A DNA stretch of 64,000 nucleotides, taken from Hyphomicrobiales bacterium (GTDB taxonomy: Bacteria; Pseudomonadota; Alphaproteobacteria; Rhizobiales; MH13). The stretch is from NCBI GenBank assembly GCA_017642935.1, contig JAEPOK010000001.1:1533192-1597191 (forward strand), given 5' to 3'. The notes below the pieces were generated by a model. The model saw only the letters and a program-made list of their open reading frames with translations, was not told the DNA's origin and did no database searches. Shown piece by piece: positions 34,967 through 43,911 of the stretch. The first letter of the stretch is position 1; each line of letters starts with the position of its first letter. A program made the translations under genes and the position numbers.

Positions 34967-35731
34967 TCAATCGATGAGGCGGCGCAACAGGGAGTGGGCT
35001 TGTTGGACGGAACCTAGGGTCAACGTCGCATGACTGAGCTTGGTTCCATCCGGGCCGTCGCCGACTTGCACACCCAACCCGCCAAGGCGTTTGGCCACCT
35101 CCATGCCGTCATTGTCGGTGGTATCATCGCCGATCATGACAGGTTTCGCACCGGCCCATTCGTCCAACTCGGCTAGGCGCGCAACCGCGGTGCCCTTGTT
35201 CTCGGTTGCCAGGCGAACCTCGACAATGCCTTTGCCGCCCGCGACATGGACGCCCTCATGATCATCGGCCACGCGGCTCAACGTCTCGATCAGACCGTCA
35301 TGGGTCTCGGGATTGGGCCGAGTGTGAACGGCAATGGCGGTTCCCTTGTCTTCCAGATAGACGCCATCCAGCGCCTTGATTGCATCGGCCAAAGGCGGGC
35401 GAAGCGGATCAAGGTCGGCGCCATCGATCAAGGACTGAACCTTGCTGCTGCCCGCCGGTGAGAACTCGGCCCCGTGGCTTGAGGCGACTGGAAAGGCGGT
35501 GACATCCAGGTATGTCGAGAGGTCGGCATGGGCGCGGCCGGTTATGATCGCGAGGCGCCTATCAAGCTTGCTGTGCAACTCTGCGAGTAGTCCTGGAAGT
35601 TCCTCGGCGACGCTGATCGCTTCGGGCCTTGGCGCGATCTCAACCAGCGTGCCGTCGAAATCGAGGCAAAGGGCGGGCTTGCCAAGGGACTGAATGGCGT
35701 CGGCGACTCTTTCGACTGCATCTTGGCTCAT
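34967..35731 (-). CDS. otsB: Trehalose-phosphatase
   Basis: The start is ATG at 35731 (MSQDAVER), overlapping the upstream gene by four bases (ATGA); the product has 254 residues. The HAD motifs are intact: LDFDGTLVEIAP, the TGR of IITGRAHADL, and GDDTTDNDGM. It hydrolyses trehalose 6-phosphate to trehalose. It is the middle gene of the unit made of the membrane protein gene, otsB and otsA. Confidence 0.92.
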   Translation of the reverse strand: MSQDAVERVADAIQSLGKPALCLDFDGTLVEIAPRPEAISVAEELPGLLAELHSKLDRRLAIITGRAHADLSTYLDVTAFPVASSHGAEFSPAGSSKVQSLIDGADLDPLRPPLADAIKALDGVYLEDKGTAIAVHTRPNPETHDGLIETLSRVADDHEGVHVAGGKGIVEVRLATENKGTAVARLAELDEWAGAKPVMIGDDTTDNDGMEVAKRLGGLGVQVGDGPDGTKLSHATLTLGSVQQAHSLLRRLID

Positions 35732-36219
35732 TCGGCATTGTCCGCCGTCTGTGTGGTCGAGCCGCGACGTCCCATATGGGTCTCGACGGCGGCAACCACC
35801 TCTTCCCAAGCTTGGCGCACGCCCTTGGCACCCCCGGATGCTGGAACCGGCCCCCGGCTCGTTTCAATCATCAGCTCGGTGCGTGTGTCCTGCCCAGTCG
35901 GCTCGATGGAGAAGCCCTGCACGGCATCGAACGGGATTCGCTGAACGTTGGTACCGACAACGCTCCAGCGTTTGGCGATAACGAGCTTTCGATCCATGTC
36001 GATGATCAATTGCGTGGCGACCAGCCGGTCGAACCCTAGCTTGACTAACCAAAGCCCGGCGAGCGCATAAAACGCGGTCGCGCCGGACACCAGATTACCA
36101 TCGACGACGCGGCCCACCGCTGCTGCGAGAAAAATCACGCCGAATGTCAGCAGGAAAGCCCCGAAGCCGAGCGCCTGATCGGTAACAAGCAAGTCATTTC
36201 CGTGAGTCGTGATGCGCAT
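35728..36219 (-). CDS. Membrane protein with PH-like domain, hypothetical
   Basis: The 163-residue protein has two hydrophobic helices (about residues 18-36 and 46-62) and a C-terminal soluble part with IIDMDRKLVIAKRWSVVG and RIPFDAVQGFSIEPTG, a beta pattern like bacterial PH (bPH) domains. No catalytic motif is seen. It is translationally coupled to otsB, so it may act in osmotic or trehalose physiology, but that is only by position. Confidence 0.7.
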   Translation of the reverse strand: MRITTHGNDLLVTDQALGFGAFLLTFGVIFLAAAVGRVVDGNLVSGATAFYALAGLWLVKLGFDRLVATQLIIDMDRKLVIAKRWSVVGTNVQRIPFDAVQGFSIEPTGQDTRTELMIETSRGPVPASGGAKGVRQAWEEVVAAVETHMGRRGSTTQTADNAE

Positions 36220-36251
36220 AGGGGTTTCCGCAGTGCGTTTGGCCGGTTTTC

Positions 36252-36605
36252 TTAGGCGGCGGCCTTGTCTTTGTCGTACTCAGCGCGCTTCTGATCCACC
36301 GTTTGCGCGAACTCTTCAAGATACGCCCACGTGTAAAAGCCCGTGTCATGGCCATCGTCAAAAACCAGCCGCACCGCATAGCTGCCGACGCGCTCAATGG
36401 ACCGAATGGTCACATTCTCCTTGCCAAGCACCAGCATCTTTGGCCCGGACCCATGGCCTTGCACCTCGGCGGAGGGCGAATAGACCCGCAAGAGCTCGGC
36501 CGGCAGATCGGCCTGCAACCCGTCGTCAAAGCTGACTTGTAGAGTTTTCTTTCCAGCTTTTAGCCGTAATTCCGTCGGCCAGCGGTTTGGCTTGCGCTCG
36601 GTCAT
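36252..36605 (-). CDS. DUF971 protein
   Basis: The 117-residue product starts at MTERKPNRWP; the frame extends four codons further upstream without support. The family is marked by WPTELRLKAGKKTLQVSFDDG, a LPAELLRVYSPSAEVQGHG stretch and the DDGHDTGFYTWAYLEEF end (in parts). The domain also forms the N-terminus of gamma-butyrobetaine hydroxylases and is found with Fe-S proteins. The function of stand-alone forms is unclear. The gene diverges from moaA with 78 bases between. Confidence 0.9.
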   Translation of the reverse strand: MTERKPNRWPTELRLKAGKKTLQVSFDDGLQADLPAELLRVYSPSAEVQGHGSGPKMLVLGKENVTIRSIERVGSYAVRLVFDDGHDTGFYTWAYLEEFAQTVDQKRAEYDKDKAAA

Positions 36606-36683
36606 GGCTCCCCGCAACTGTCTGTGACATCGTGAACGCCAAATCCGCTTTACAGAGCGGCAGCGCGGCTTAGGATTGGATCC

Positions 36684-37703
36684 ATGGACAGTCTTACCAC
36701 AGCACAGCCCCCTCTCATTGACCCATTTGGTCGCACGATCAGCTATCTGCGCGTTTCAGTCACCGATCGCTGCGATTTCCGCTGCGTTTACTGCATGGCA
36801 GAGGACATGACGTTCTTGCCCAAGCGGGACCTTTTGACGCTGGAAGAGCTGGACCGGCTGTGTTCAGCGTTTGTCGACCGAGGCGTCAAAAAGCTGCGCC
36901 TGACGGGCGGCGAACCGCTGGTGCGCAAGAACTTGATGAGCCTGATTGAAAGCCTGTCGCGTCACTTGAAAACTGGTGCGTTGGAAGAACTCACGCTCAC
37001 CACCAATGGCTCGCAGCTTCGCCAGCACGCGCAGGCGCTGTACCGCCACGGTGTGCGGCGCGTGAATGTGTCGCTGGACACGCTGGACGCCGACAAGTTC
37101 AAGGCCATCACGCGCTGGGGCGATTACGCCAAGGTCATGGATGGCATCGCGGCAGCGCAGGACGCGGGCCTGAAGGTCAAGCTCAACGCGGTTGCCTTGC
37201 GCGGGTTCAACGAGGACGAAATCACCGCCATGCTGGCGTTCGCGCATCAACGGGACATGGATCTCACTCTCATTGAAACCATGCCGCTCGGCGATATCGA
37301 TGGCGACCGCACCGACCAATATCTGCCGCTGTCCGAAGTGCGCCTAAGCCTTGAGAGCGCCTTCACGCTGACCGACCTGCCCGATCAGACCGGTGGGCCA
37401 GCACGCTATGTTCGCGTTGAAGAAACCGGCGGACGGCTTGGGTTCATCACGCCGCTCACGCACAATTTCTGCGAAAGCTGTAACCGGGTGCGCGTCACCT
37501 GCACCGGCACGCTCTACATGTGTTTGGGCCAAGACGATGCCGCCGATTTGCGCGCGCCTCTGCGGGCCTCAGAAGGCGACGATTTGCTTCACGCAGCCAT
37601 TGATGAGGCCATCGGACGCAAACCCAAGGGCCATGATTTCATCATCGATCGCACAGGCGCTGCCCCGGCGGTTGCTCGCCATATGAGCATGACAGGCGGA
37701 TAA
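36684..37703 (+). CDS. moaA: GTP 3',8-cyclase, molybdenum cofactor synthesis
   Basis: The 339-residue radical-SAM protein has the N-terminal cluster Cys30-x3-Cys34-x2-Cys37 ([11 protein letters not shown]), the [14 protein letters not shown]-binding stretch, and the C-terminal GTP-binding cluster CESC...C (in [19 protein letters not shown]). It starts the route to molybdopterin. The last residues are SMTGG; MoaA proteins end in a catalytically needed Gly-Gly, which is present. No other mo genes are nearby. Confidence 0.95.
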   Translation: MDSLTTAQPPLIDPFGRTISYLRVSVTDRCDFRCVYCMAEDMTFLPKRDLLTLEELDRLCSAFVDRGVKKLRLTGGEPLVRKNLMSLIESLSRHLKTGALEELTLTTNGSQLRQHAQALYRHGVRRVNVSLDTLDADKFKAITRWGDYAKVMDGIAAAQDAGLKVKLNAVALRGFNEDEITAMLAFAHQRDMDLTLIETMPLGDIDGDRTDQYLPLSEVRLSLESAFTLTDLPDQTGGPARYVRVEETGGRLGFITPLTHNFCESCNRVRVTCTGTLYMCLGQDDAADLRAPLRASEGDDLLHAAIDEAIGRKPKGHDFIIDRTGAAPAVARHMSMTGG

Positions 37704-37813
37704 TCGAGGCACGCTCGGTCGCCTGCGCCCTTGCACTTGCGCCGCGATTGGCGCACCACTGAGCCACGAGGCGAGCGTGAAGCTGTTGCCTTTCGTTCGC
37801 TTCGACCCATCCC

Positions 37814-38707
37814 ATGACCCTTACCCCCAACACGCGCGGCATCATCGCGACCTGCCTGGCAATGGTCGGGTTCATCGGCACGGACAGCTGCATCAAACTC
37901 GCCTCGCAGGACCTGCCGATCAGCCAAATGATTGCGCTACGCGGGATTGCGATCCTCGCGATCTTGGTCGCCATGGCGTTCGCGACCGGCGCCCACAAGG
38001 CCTTGCCGACGTTTAAAGACAAGGCGGTTGGCCTGCGCGCGTTCGGCGAGTGTATGGCCACCTTACTCTATTACAACGCAATCATCGCGATCCCTATCGC
38101 CAATGCCAATGCGGTGTTGCAGACGATCCCTTTGGTCATCGTCGCCGTCGCGGCGTTGTTCTTCGGTGAAAAGGTTGGTTGGCGGCGGTGGCTCATGATC
38201 CTGGTTGGCTTTTCCGGCGTGCTCTTGATCATTCAGCCGGGCGGCGATGGGTTTATGCCTGCCAGCCTCTGGGCCGTTGCGGCGGTGATCTTTTTCGTCA
38301 TCCGCGATATGGCGACGCGCTATATCGATCCACGCCTGCCGGCGGTGTCGATCAACCTTGTCACCAGCGCGTCGGTGATGGTGATGGGCTTTATTCTAGC
38401 GTTTTTCCAGGACTGGGTGATCCTGACGCCGCAAGCCCTTGCGCTCCTCGGCTTGTCGGCCTGTTTTCTCACCATGGGGTATCTCGCCGTCACTGTCGCG
38501 ATGCGCAGCGGTGACGTTTCGGTGACCTCACCGTTCCGCTATTCCATCGTGCTTTGGGCGCTTGGCATCGACGCCATCGTGTTCGGCAACAGGCCCGACC
38601 TCACGATGATTGTGGGCCTCACAATCGTGGTGGCCAGCGGCATCTACATGATCGTGCGTGAGCGGCAGATCAATCAATCCAAAGACGCCACTCACTCTTC
38701 CTCGTAA
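37814..38707 (+). CDS. DMT-superfamily (EamA) transporter
   Basis: The 297-residue protein has ten hydrophobic helices in two EamA repeats. Marks are the first helix GIIATCLAMVGFIGTDSCIK, LLYYNAIIAIPIANANAVL, and the second repeat with VTSPFRYSIVLWALG. It is an inner-membrane carrier of metabolites of unknown type; S-adenosylmethionine or amino-acid export is common in relatives. Its tail overlaps the end of the convergent LysR gene by 16 bases. Confidence 0.9.
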   Translation: MTLTPNTRGIIATCLAMVGFIGTDSCIKLASQDLPISQMIALRGIAILAILVAMAFATGAHKALPTFKDKAVGLRAFGECMATLLYYNAIIAIPIANANAVLQTIPLVIVAVAALFFGEKVGWRRWLMILVGFSGVLLIIQPGGDGFMPASLWAVAAVIFFVIRDMATRYIDPRLPAVSINLVTSASVMVMGFILAFFQDWVILTPQALALLGLSACFLTMGYLAVTVAMRSGDVSVTSPFRYSIVLWALGIDAIVFGNRPDLTMIVGLTIVVASGIYMIVRERQINQSKDATHSSS

Positions 38708-39606
38708 GGCAGATCAAGCTCGCGGTGGACCCACTGCGTAAAGGCGGCGACCTTCGGCTTCAACCGCGCTGTTGGCGGCATCACAAGGTAGAATGCCAGA
38801 GGCGTTTGCAGGCGCAGATTGGGGAACGGTTCGACAAGAAGCCCCTTATCGATATCGCTTTGCGCCAGGGAGGTTCGCGCCAAGGCAATGCCGACGCCGC
38901 GCGCTGCCGCATCGATGGCGTGATCGGCATGGTTGAAGCGCAACCCCCTCACCTCACCCTCATAGGTCACGCCAGCGTGCTTGAACCATTCAGGCCAGTT
39001 CGGCGCCTCTTTGGTGAAGGCCATCGATTCATCGATGATCAGCGGTTGGGAGGCGATGTCCTGTGGCGTCTTGAGCTGGTGGGTTTCTAAAAAGGTTGGA
39101 GAGGCGAGCACCGTCACCTCATCGCCCATCAGCAAGAACTGCTCCAAGCCGGCATAGTTTCCCGGTCCAAAACGAACACCGACATCAACGCCATCGCGGT
39201 TGAAATCGACAAGCTTCAGGCTGGCCGAAATGCGCACTTCGATCTCCGGATGCTCGTCCATGAAGCTGAACAGCCGGGGCGACAACCATTTGGCTGCGAA
39301 GGACGGACCGGTCGAGACAACGAGCACGTTTTCCGGCGTATCGGCGGACAGGCGATCCACTGCGATCCGCATGCGGGCAAACGCTTCGCGAATGTCAGGA
39401 TAAAGCAGTTCGCCGGCCTCGGTCAGCGCGATGGCGCGGTTCAAGCGCGCAAAGAGCTCCATGCCTAATCGGTCTTCCAAGGATCGCACCTGATAGGAGA
39501 CAGCCGACGGCGTCAGATTCAGCTCCTCAGCCGCCAGGGCAAAACTCATATGGCGGGCGGTGGCCTCGAAGGCTTGCAAGCCGTTGAGCGTGGGAAGACG
39601 TGACAT
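38692..39606 (-). CDS. LysR-family regulator (GcvA-like)
   Basis: The start at 39606 (MSRLPTLNGLQAFEATARHM) gives 304 residues. The winged helix is AAEELNLTPSAVSYQVRSLE, followed by a periplasmic-binding-like effector domain. Its N-terminus PTLNGLQAFEA is the GcvA-like type. A perfect ATCAAA-TTT-TTTGAT dyad with T-N11-A spacing lies 28 bases upstream, suggesting autoregulation and control of the divergent micro-ORFs. It overlaps the DMT gene at its 3' end. Confidence 0.9.
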   Translation of the reverse strand: MSRLPTLNGLQAFEATARHMSFALAAEELNLTPSAVSYQVRSLEDRLGMELFARLNRAIALTEAGELLYPDIREAFARMRIAVDRLSADTPENVLVVSTGPSFAAKWLSPRLFSFMDEHPEIEVRISASLKLVDFNRDGVDVGVRFGPGNYAGLEQFLLMGDEVTVLASPTFLETHQLKTPQDIASQPLIIDESMAFTKEAPNWPEWFKHAGVTYEGEVRGLRFNHADHAIDAAARGVGIALARTSLAQSDIDKGLLVEPFPNLRLQTPLAFYLVMPPTARLKPKVAAFTQWVHRELDLPYEEE

Positions 39607-39633
39607 GGAAGCCCTTTTCTTCGATCTATTCAG

Positions 39634-39648
39634 ATCAAATTTTTTGAT
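39634..39648. promoter_or_regulatory. LysR-type T-N11-A box
   Basis: ATCAAA and TTTGAT flank a TTT centre, a perfect inverted repeat that satisfies T-N11-A. It lies between the LysR gene (starts 39606) and the micro-ORF at 39750. Confidence 0.6.
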
Positions 39649-39749
39649 GTGATGTCGCAATCTACCCGTTTGTGATCGCTGCTGACAAGGCGCATACATC
39701 GTTCAACGCAATCGAGCACATCAAATTCTTCTCACGAAAGGATCATCCC

Positions 39750-39860
39750 ATGTTGGACATCACATCGCGCAAAACGCTCCGCTCGCACATCGACGCTGCT
39801 CACACAGCGCGTTCGCAGGCTTGGGCACACTTCTTCCACGCCCTGCTGCACCGAGATTAA
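39750..39860 (+). CDS. Micro-protein with RSQAW motif, first of a pair
   Basis: The 36-residue product starts at MLDITSRKT after an AAAGGA site. It is a basic amphipathic helix with ARSQAWAHFFHALL near the C-terminus. The next micro-ORF shares RSQAW and a following F-x-A-L. I do not know the family. It is read away from the LysR gene and the LysR box, so it is probably a target of that regulator. The repeated motif and ribosome site support real coding. Confidence 0.6.
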   Translation: MLDITSRKTLRSHIDAAHTARSQAWAHFFHALLHRD

Positions 39861-39913
39861 GCACCACGCCCTCTCGATGCAGGGCTAGACCCCTCGACCC
39901 AAAGGCGAAACCG

Positions 39914-40087
39914 ATGCTGGTCTACTCCTCCCTCCCCGACATCCAGAAAAAACTATCCGAAGGGCGCGCTCTGCGCTCGCAAGCCTGGATTGGCCTTTTC
40001 CGTGCCTTGGCCAAGACGTTCAAGCGACTTCACGCCAAGCGCCATCAACCGGCCGACAGGCCGCCGCCGAGCGCCCTTCCCGCCTAA
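39914..40087 (+). CDS. Micro-protein with RSQAW motif, second of a pair
   Basis: The 57-residue product (MLVYSSLPDIQ...) has an AAAGG stretch before the ATG. Residues 17-36 hold GRALRSQAWIGLFRALAKTF, followed by a basic and then Pro-rich tail. The shared RSQAW with the upstream micro-ORF suggests an old duplication. The helix is amphipathic and basic, so RNA or membrane binding are both possible. The function is unknown. Confidence 0.6.
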   Translation: MLVYSSLPDIQKKLSEGRALRSQAWIGLFRALAKTFKRLHAKRHQPADRPPPSALPA

Positions 40088-40252
40088 CCTCCCGAGCCAG
40101 GGCCCTCCCAGACTTAGCTCCTGTCCTATCCCCCCCTTGGCGCGACGGCTTTGTCGCTCTACAATCGAAACATCGCATGGCGTCGCAGGAGACCTCTCCC
40201 TGCGGCGCCATTTTGCTGTTTGAAAATCACACTCTGAAAGCAACATCCGGGC

Positions 40253-41461
40253 ATGGCCAACGCCACCGCCGATACTCCGTTTGCGCAACGGCCAAGCACG
40301 TTTTTGTTGGTGCTGATCGTGTCGATCAGCCCGCTGACGATGCACATCTATCTGCCGTCTCTTCCAGGCTTGGCTGCCGATCTGCAGGCGAGCGACGCGC
40401 AAGTGCAGCTTACCTTGTCGGTCTACCTTTTTGCCGTCGCGGTTATCCAACTCATCGTCGGCCCTGTCTCAGACCGTTTCGGGCGACGGCCAACGATGAT
40501 TTGGGGACTGGTGTTGTTCTTGATCGCGACCCTGTTTTGTCGCTTCGCGACCAGCATTGAAGCATTGATCATCGCACGCGGTTTCCAAGCGATCGGTGGC
40601 TGCGTTGGCATGGTTGTCGGTCGAGCGATCGTGCGCGACGTGGCGGACCGCAGCGAGGCGGCCAGCCTGCTCGGCTATGTAACGATGGGCATGGCAATCG
40701 CCCAAATGAGTGGCCCTGCGATCGGCGGACTGTTGGATGGGCTTTATGGCTGGCGCGCATCCTTTGATCTTTTGCTACTGCTCGGCGCCTGTCTGCTTGT
40801 GATCGTGTTGGTGACGTTGCGTGAAACACATCACAACCGCCAACGCTCACTATCGTTTGGCGCGTTGGCGCGCAGCCATATGACCTTGCTGAAGGAACCT
40901 GGCTTTTGGGCGTTTTCGCTTACTGGCGCTTTGGCCGCTGGCGTGTTCTTCACCTTCATCGGCGGGGGGCCGCTGATCACCCAGCGTGAGTATGGCTTAG
41001 ATCCGGTTGATTACGGGTTCTATTTCGCAATCATCGCGGCAGGTTATGCTGCTGGGAACTATCTTTCCGGACGCTATGCAGCTCAGATCGGGCCGCCGCG
41101 CATGATCGCTGTGGGCAATATTCTTGGGCTGCTTGCCATCGTGATCATGGCGGGCCTGCTTTTTATCGGCGTGATTCACCCGCTCGCCTTGTTCGGCCCC
41201 ATGTTCCTATCCTCGTTTTCCAACGGTTTCGTCATGCCAAACACCATTTCCGGCGCGCTTTCCGTCCGCCCCGAGTTGGCGGGCACGGCATCGGGCATCA
41301 ATGGGTCATTGATGGTCTTCGTTGGCGCCATGGCGACCGTCATTGTTGGCACTGTGATCCATCTGGGAGGCTGGCCGTTTGTTCTGATCATGCTCGCCTT
41401 TGCCATCGCGGCGTTGCTGGCCGGAATGTGGGCCAATGCGCTGGAGCGGCGGGCGATCTAG
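40253..41461 (+). CDS. Bcr/CflA-family MFS exporter
   Basis: The 402-residue protein has twelve hydrophobic helices. The segment MHIYLPSLPGLAADLQ in TM1 and VGPVSDRFGRRPTMIWGL after TM2 are typical of Bcr/CflA drug transporters, which export bicyclomycin, sulfonamides, Cys or other small compounds by proton antiport. The second-half helix pair (PLALFGPMFLSSFSNGFVMP) supports the family. It ends overlapping the convergent mrp gene by four bases. Confidence 0.9.
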   Translation: MANATADTPFAQRPSTFLLVLIVSISPLTMHIYLPSLPGLAADLQASDAQVQLTLSVYLFAVAVIQLIVGPVSDRFGRRPTMIWGLVLFLIATLFCRFATSIEALIIARGFQAIGGCVGMVVGRAIVRDVADRSEAASLLGYVTMGMAIAQMSGPAIGGLLDGLYGWRASFDLLLLLGACLLVIVLVTLRETHHNRQRSLSFGALARSHMTLLKEPGFWAFSLTGALAAGVFFTFIGGGPLITQREYGLDPVDYGFYFAIIAAGYAAGNYLSGRYAAQIGPPRMIAVGNILGLLAIVIMAGLLFIGVIHPLALFGPMFLSSFSNGFVMPNTISGALSVRPELAGTASGINGSLMVFVGAMATVIVGTVIHLGGWPFVLIMLAFAIAALLAGMWANALERRAI

Positions 41462-42759
41462 GCTGTGGCTGGCAGCGGGCGCAGCTCATCCTCAATGACA
41501 ATCTCAGGCGGCTTGCGTTTGCCCGCTTTTCGGGCGGCAACATCCTGCCAGATCGTGGCAGCGATCGTGTTGTAGGCCGCTGCATGGGTGCCGTCGGGTT
41601 CGGCCACACCAATGGGCGTACCGGCATCGGACGTTTCGCGAATCGCGATGTGCAGCGGGATTTCGCCCAAGAATGGCACACCGAACTTGGCCGCATCATC
41701 GCGCGCGCCGCCATGGCCAAAAATGTGCGCCTCATGCCCGCATTTGGGGCAGATATAGGTGGACATGTTTTCCACGATCCCGAGGATCGGCACCTCAACC
41801 TTCTGAAACATGGCAACACCCTTGCGGGCATCGATCAGCGCCAGATCCTGAGGCGTGGAAACGATCACCGCACCATCAAGCGGCACCTGCTGGGAGATGG
41901 TGAGCTGGGTATCGCCCGTACCCGGCGGCATGTCGATGAGCATCACATCCAACGGCTCATCTTTGGGCGCCCAGGCCACATCGGAGAGCATCTGTGTCAG
42001 AGCTGACACGACCATCGGTGCGCGCCACACCATCGGCGTGCCCTCGGCGATCAAAAAGCCCATCGACATGACTTTTACGCCATGGCCAACCGGTGGTGTC
42101 GCCTGTTTACTTTCATCGAACTTGGGTGGCGTGGAAACGCCGAACAGTCTCGGGATCGATGGGCCATAAACATCGGCGTCAAGCACGCCAACGTTCAGCC
42201 CCTGCGACGAAAGCGCGATGGCGAGATTGGCAGTGGTGGTCGATTTGCCGACGCCACCCTTGCCGGAGGCGACGGCGATGATCGCGCCAATGCCGGAAAA
42301 ATCGATGCCGCCAATGCGCCGCTGGTTGGGCGGCGGCACGCTCGACTTGGCCGATGGGTCTGGCGCTTTGCTTGGCGCTGGCGCCGCGGTCGGTTTGACG
42401 CTGGATTGCGGCACAACACGCTCCGCTGGCGCCTCGGTGCTGAGCACCACAAAGGCCTGCTCCACCTCGGGCACGGACGTCAGCGTGACCTCCAACGCAT
42501 CGCGCACGGGCTGGTAGATCGCCACGTCATCGGGCGGAACCGAAAGCGTTAGGAACAGGCGGCCATCCTTAAGGGTGGGCGGTGACAGCAGGCCGGTCTT
42601 GGACAGCTCGATGCCGGATTTTGGATCGATGATCTGATCGATGGCACGGGCGAGCGCATCAGACCGCGAGCCTTTCGACGCGCTGTCCTTATGGGTCCCG
42701 CCCCCAAACACCGATTTGACCTTGTTCCACACCGAATGCGTGCTCCCACACTGCCCCAA
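41458..42759 (-). CDS. mrp: Fe-S cluster carrier, Mrp/ApbC P-loop ATPase
   Basis: The 433-residue frame begins at a TTG; a GTG at 42732 with a GGGAG ahead is an alternative. The N-terminal DUF59-like part (about 30-108) is followed by a Pro/Ala linker, then the deviant Walker A SGKGGVGKST (165-174), the DMPPGTGD segment, and CPKC (about residue 337), the bridging cluster ligands. It loads and transfers 4Fe-4S clusters in the cytoplasm. Confidence 0.92.
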   Translation of the reverse strand: MGQCGSTHSVWNKVKSVFGGGTHKDSASKGSRSDALARAIDQIIDPKSGIELSKTGLLSPPTLKDGRLFLTLSVPPDDVAIYQPVRDALEVTLTSVPEVEQAFVVLSTEAPAERVVPQSSVKPTAAPAPSKAPDPSAKSSVPPPNQRRIGGIDFSGIGAIIAVASGKGGVGKSTTTANLAIALSSQGLNVGVLDADVYGPSIPRLFGVSTPPKFDESKQATPPVGHGVKVMSMGFLIAEGTPMVWRAPMVVSALTQMLSDVAWAPKDEPLDVMLIDMPPGTGDTQLTISQQVPLDGAVIVSTPQDLALIDARKGVAMFQKVEVPILGIVENMSTYICPKCGHEAHIFGHGGARDDAAKFGVPFLGEIPLHIAIRETSDAGTPIGVAEPDGTHAAAYNTIAATIWQDVAARKAGKRKPPEIVIEDELRPLPATA

Positions 42760-43038
42760 CTCGCAATCATCAGATTACACGTCTGCATAGCGGTTTAAAA
42801 CGGTTTCTGAACTGCCGTTACGACACCGTATCGCAACGCTGGCCACGTGGCGGGCAAGCACCCGACCAAAATGCCGCTTTTACGTGCAGGCGCAGAAAAA
42901 GAGGCACTTTCAAGGCGCTGTCCCGTTGCACGCGCGTCCCAAATGGTGTGTTCTCAGGCCCGCCTTGCAAAAACCCGGCGCATTTTCATGACGCTGGGAC
43001 CGTAAGAGCCGACAGGGAACAGTTTTAGGAAAGTTCAT

Positions 43039-43815
43039 ATGACTGGATTCAATCGCATCGCCATCGCCGCGATCGCTACGCTAGGAATCGCCGGTGGCGC
43101 AGCCACCGCGAACGCGCAAGATGTTGTGCGCATCGGCACCGAAGGTGCCTACCCACCGTTCAACTTCACGGATTCCAATGGCGAGTTGAAAGGCTTCGAC
43201 ATCGATATCGCGCAGGCTTTGTGCGATGAGATGGAAGTGACCTGCGAGTTCGTTGCCCAGGACTGGGATGGCATCATTCCAGCGCTCCTGGCCAATCGTT
43301 ACGACGCCATCATCGCCTCCATGTCGATCACCGAAGAGCGCATGGAAGTCGTTGATTTCACCGATAAATATTACCAAACGCCGGCACGCTTCATCATGCG
43401 CGAGGGATCGGATATCTCCGACACGTCGCCCGAGGCTCTGGCCGGCATGACCATCGGTGCGCAGTCGGCAACGATCCACGCCAACTTCCTGGAAGACGTC
43501 TACTCGGAGTCAGACATCCGCCTTTATCCAACGCAGGATGAGGCCAATCTTGATCTGGCTGCAGGCCGCATCGATCTGATCCTTGCCGATTCCATCGTGC
43601 TTTACGAATGGCTGGAAACCGACGACGGCACATGCTGCACTTTTGTTGGCGATGCCTATTCCAATCCAGAGTATTTCGGCTTTGGGGCCGGAATCGCTCT
43701 GCGCCAGGAAGATGATGAACTGCGCGAGCGCTTGAACGCCGCGCTGGCCGCCATCATCGAAAACGGCACCTGGCAGGACATCAACGACCAGTATTTCCCG
43801 TTCTCGATCTACTAA
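43039..43815 (+). CDS. Amino-acid ABC transporter substrate-binding protein
   Basis: The 258-residue protein has a signal peptide cleaved after about residue 26 (ANA-QD). The mature start VRIGTEGAYPPFNFTDSNGEL and LKGFDIDIAQALC mark the HisJ/ArgT family of polar amino-acid binders; the DWDGIIPALLANRYDAIIASM stretch and the ITEERMEVVDFTDKY segment follow. Lys/Arg/ornithine or His is likely. It is separated from its permease genes by a very stable hairpin. Confidence 0.93.
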   Translation: MTGFNRIAIAAIATLGIAGGAATANAQDVVRIGTEGAYPPFNFTDSNGELKGFDIDIAQALCDEMEVTCEFVAQDWDGIIPALLANRYDAIIASMSITEERMEVVDFTDKYYQTPARFIMREGSDISDTSPEALAGMTIGAQSATIHANFLEDVYSESDIRLYPTQDEANLDLAAGRIDLILADSIVLYEWLETDDGTCCTFVGDAYSNPEYFGFGAGIALRQEDDELRERLNAALAAIIENGTWQDINDQYFPFSIY

Positions 43816-43834
43816 GCAGATCGATAGGAACCAC

Positions 43835-43860
43835 GCGCTGCGCGCTCCGGCGCGCGGCGC
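43835..43860 (+). other. Intercistronic hairpin with UCCG loop
   Basis: Eleven base pairs (GCGCTGCGCGC with GCGCGCGGCGC, one U-G) close a TCCG tetraloop, a c(UNCG)g form of high stability. It lies between the binding-protein gene and the permease gene and has no T tract. Confidence 0.75.
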
Positions 43861-43911
43861 CCATCTGCCAGGCTGGCTTCCAACGAAGCGCGACCGGGCA
43901 GAGGAGCGTGC

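Noticed and set aside
42842-42851. GCCACGTGGC palindrome between mrp and the ABC operon
   Set aside because: A single short GC palindrome is expected by chance in such DNA, and no regulator is implied.
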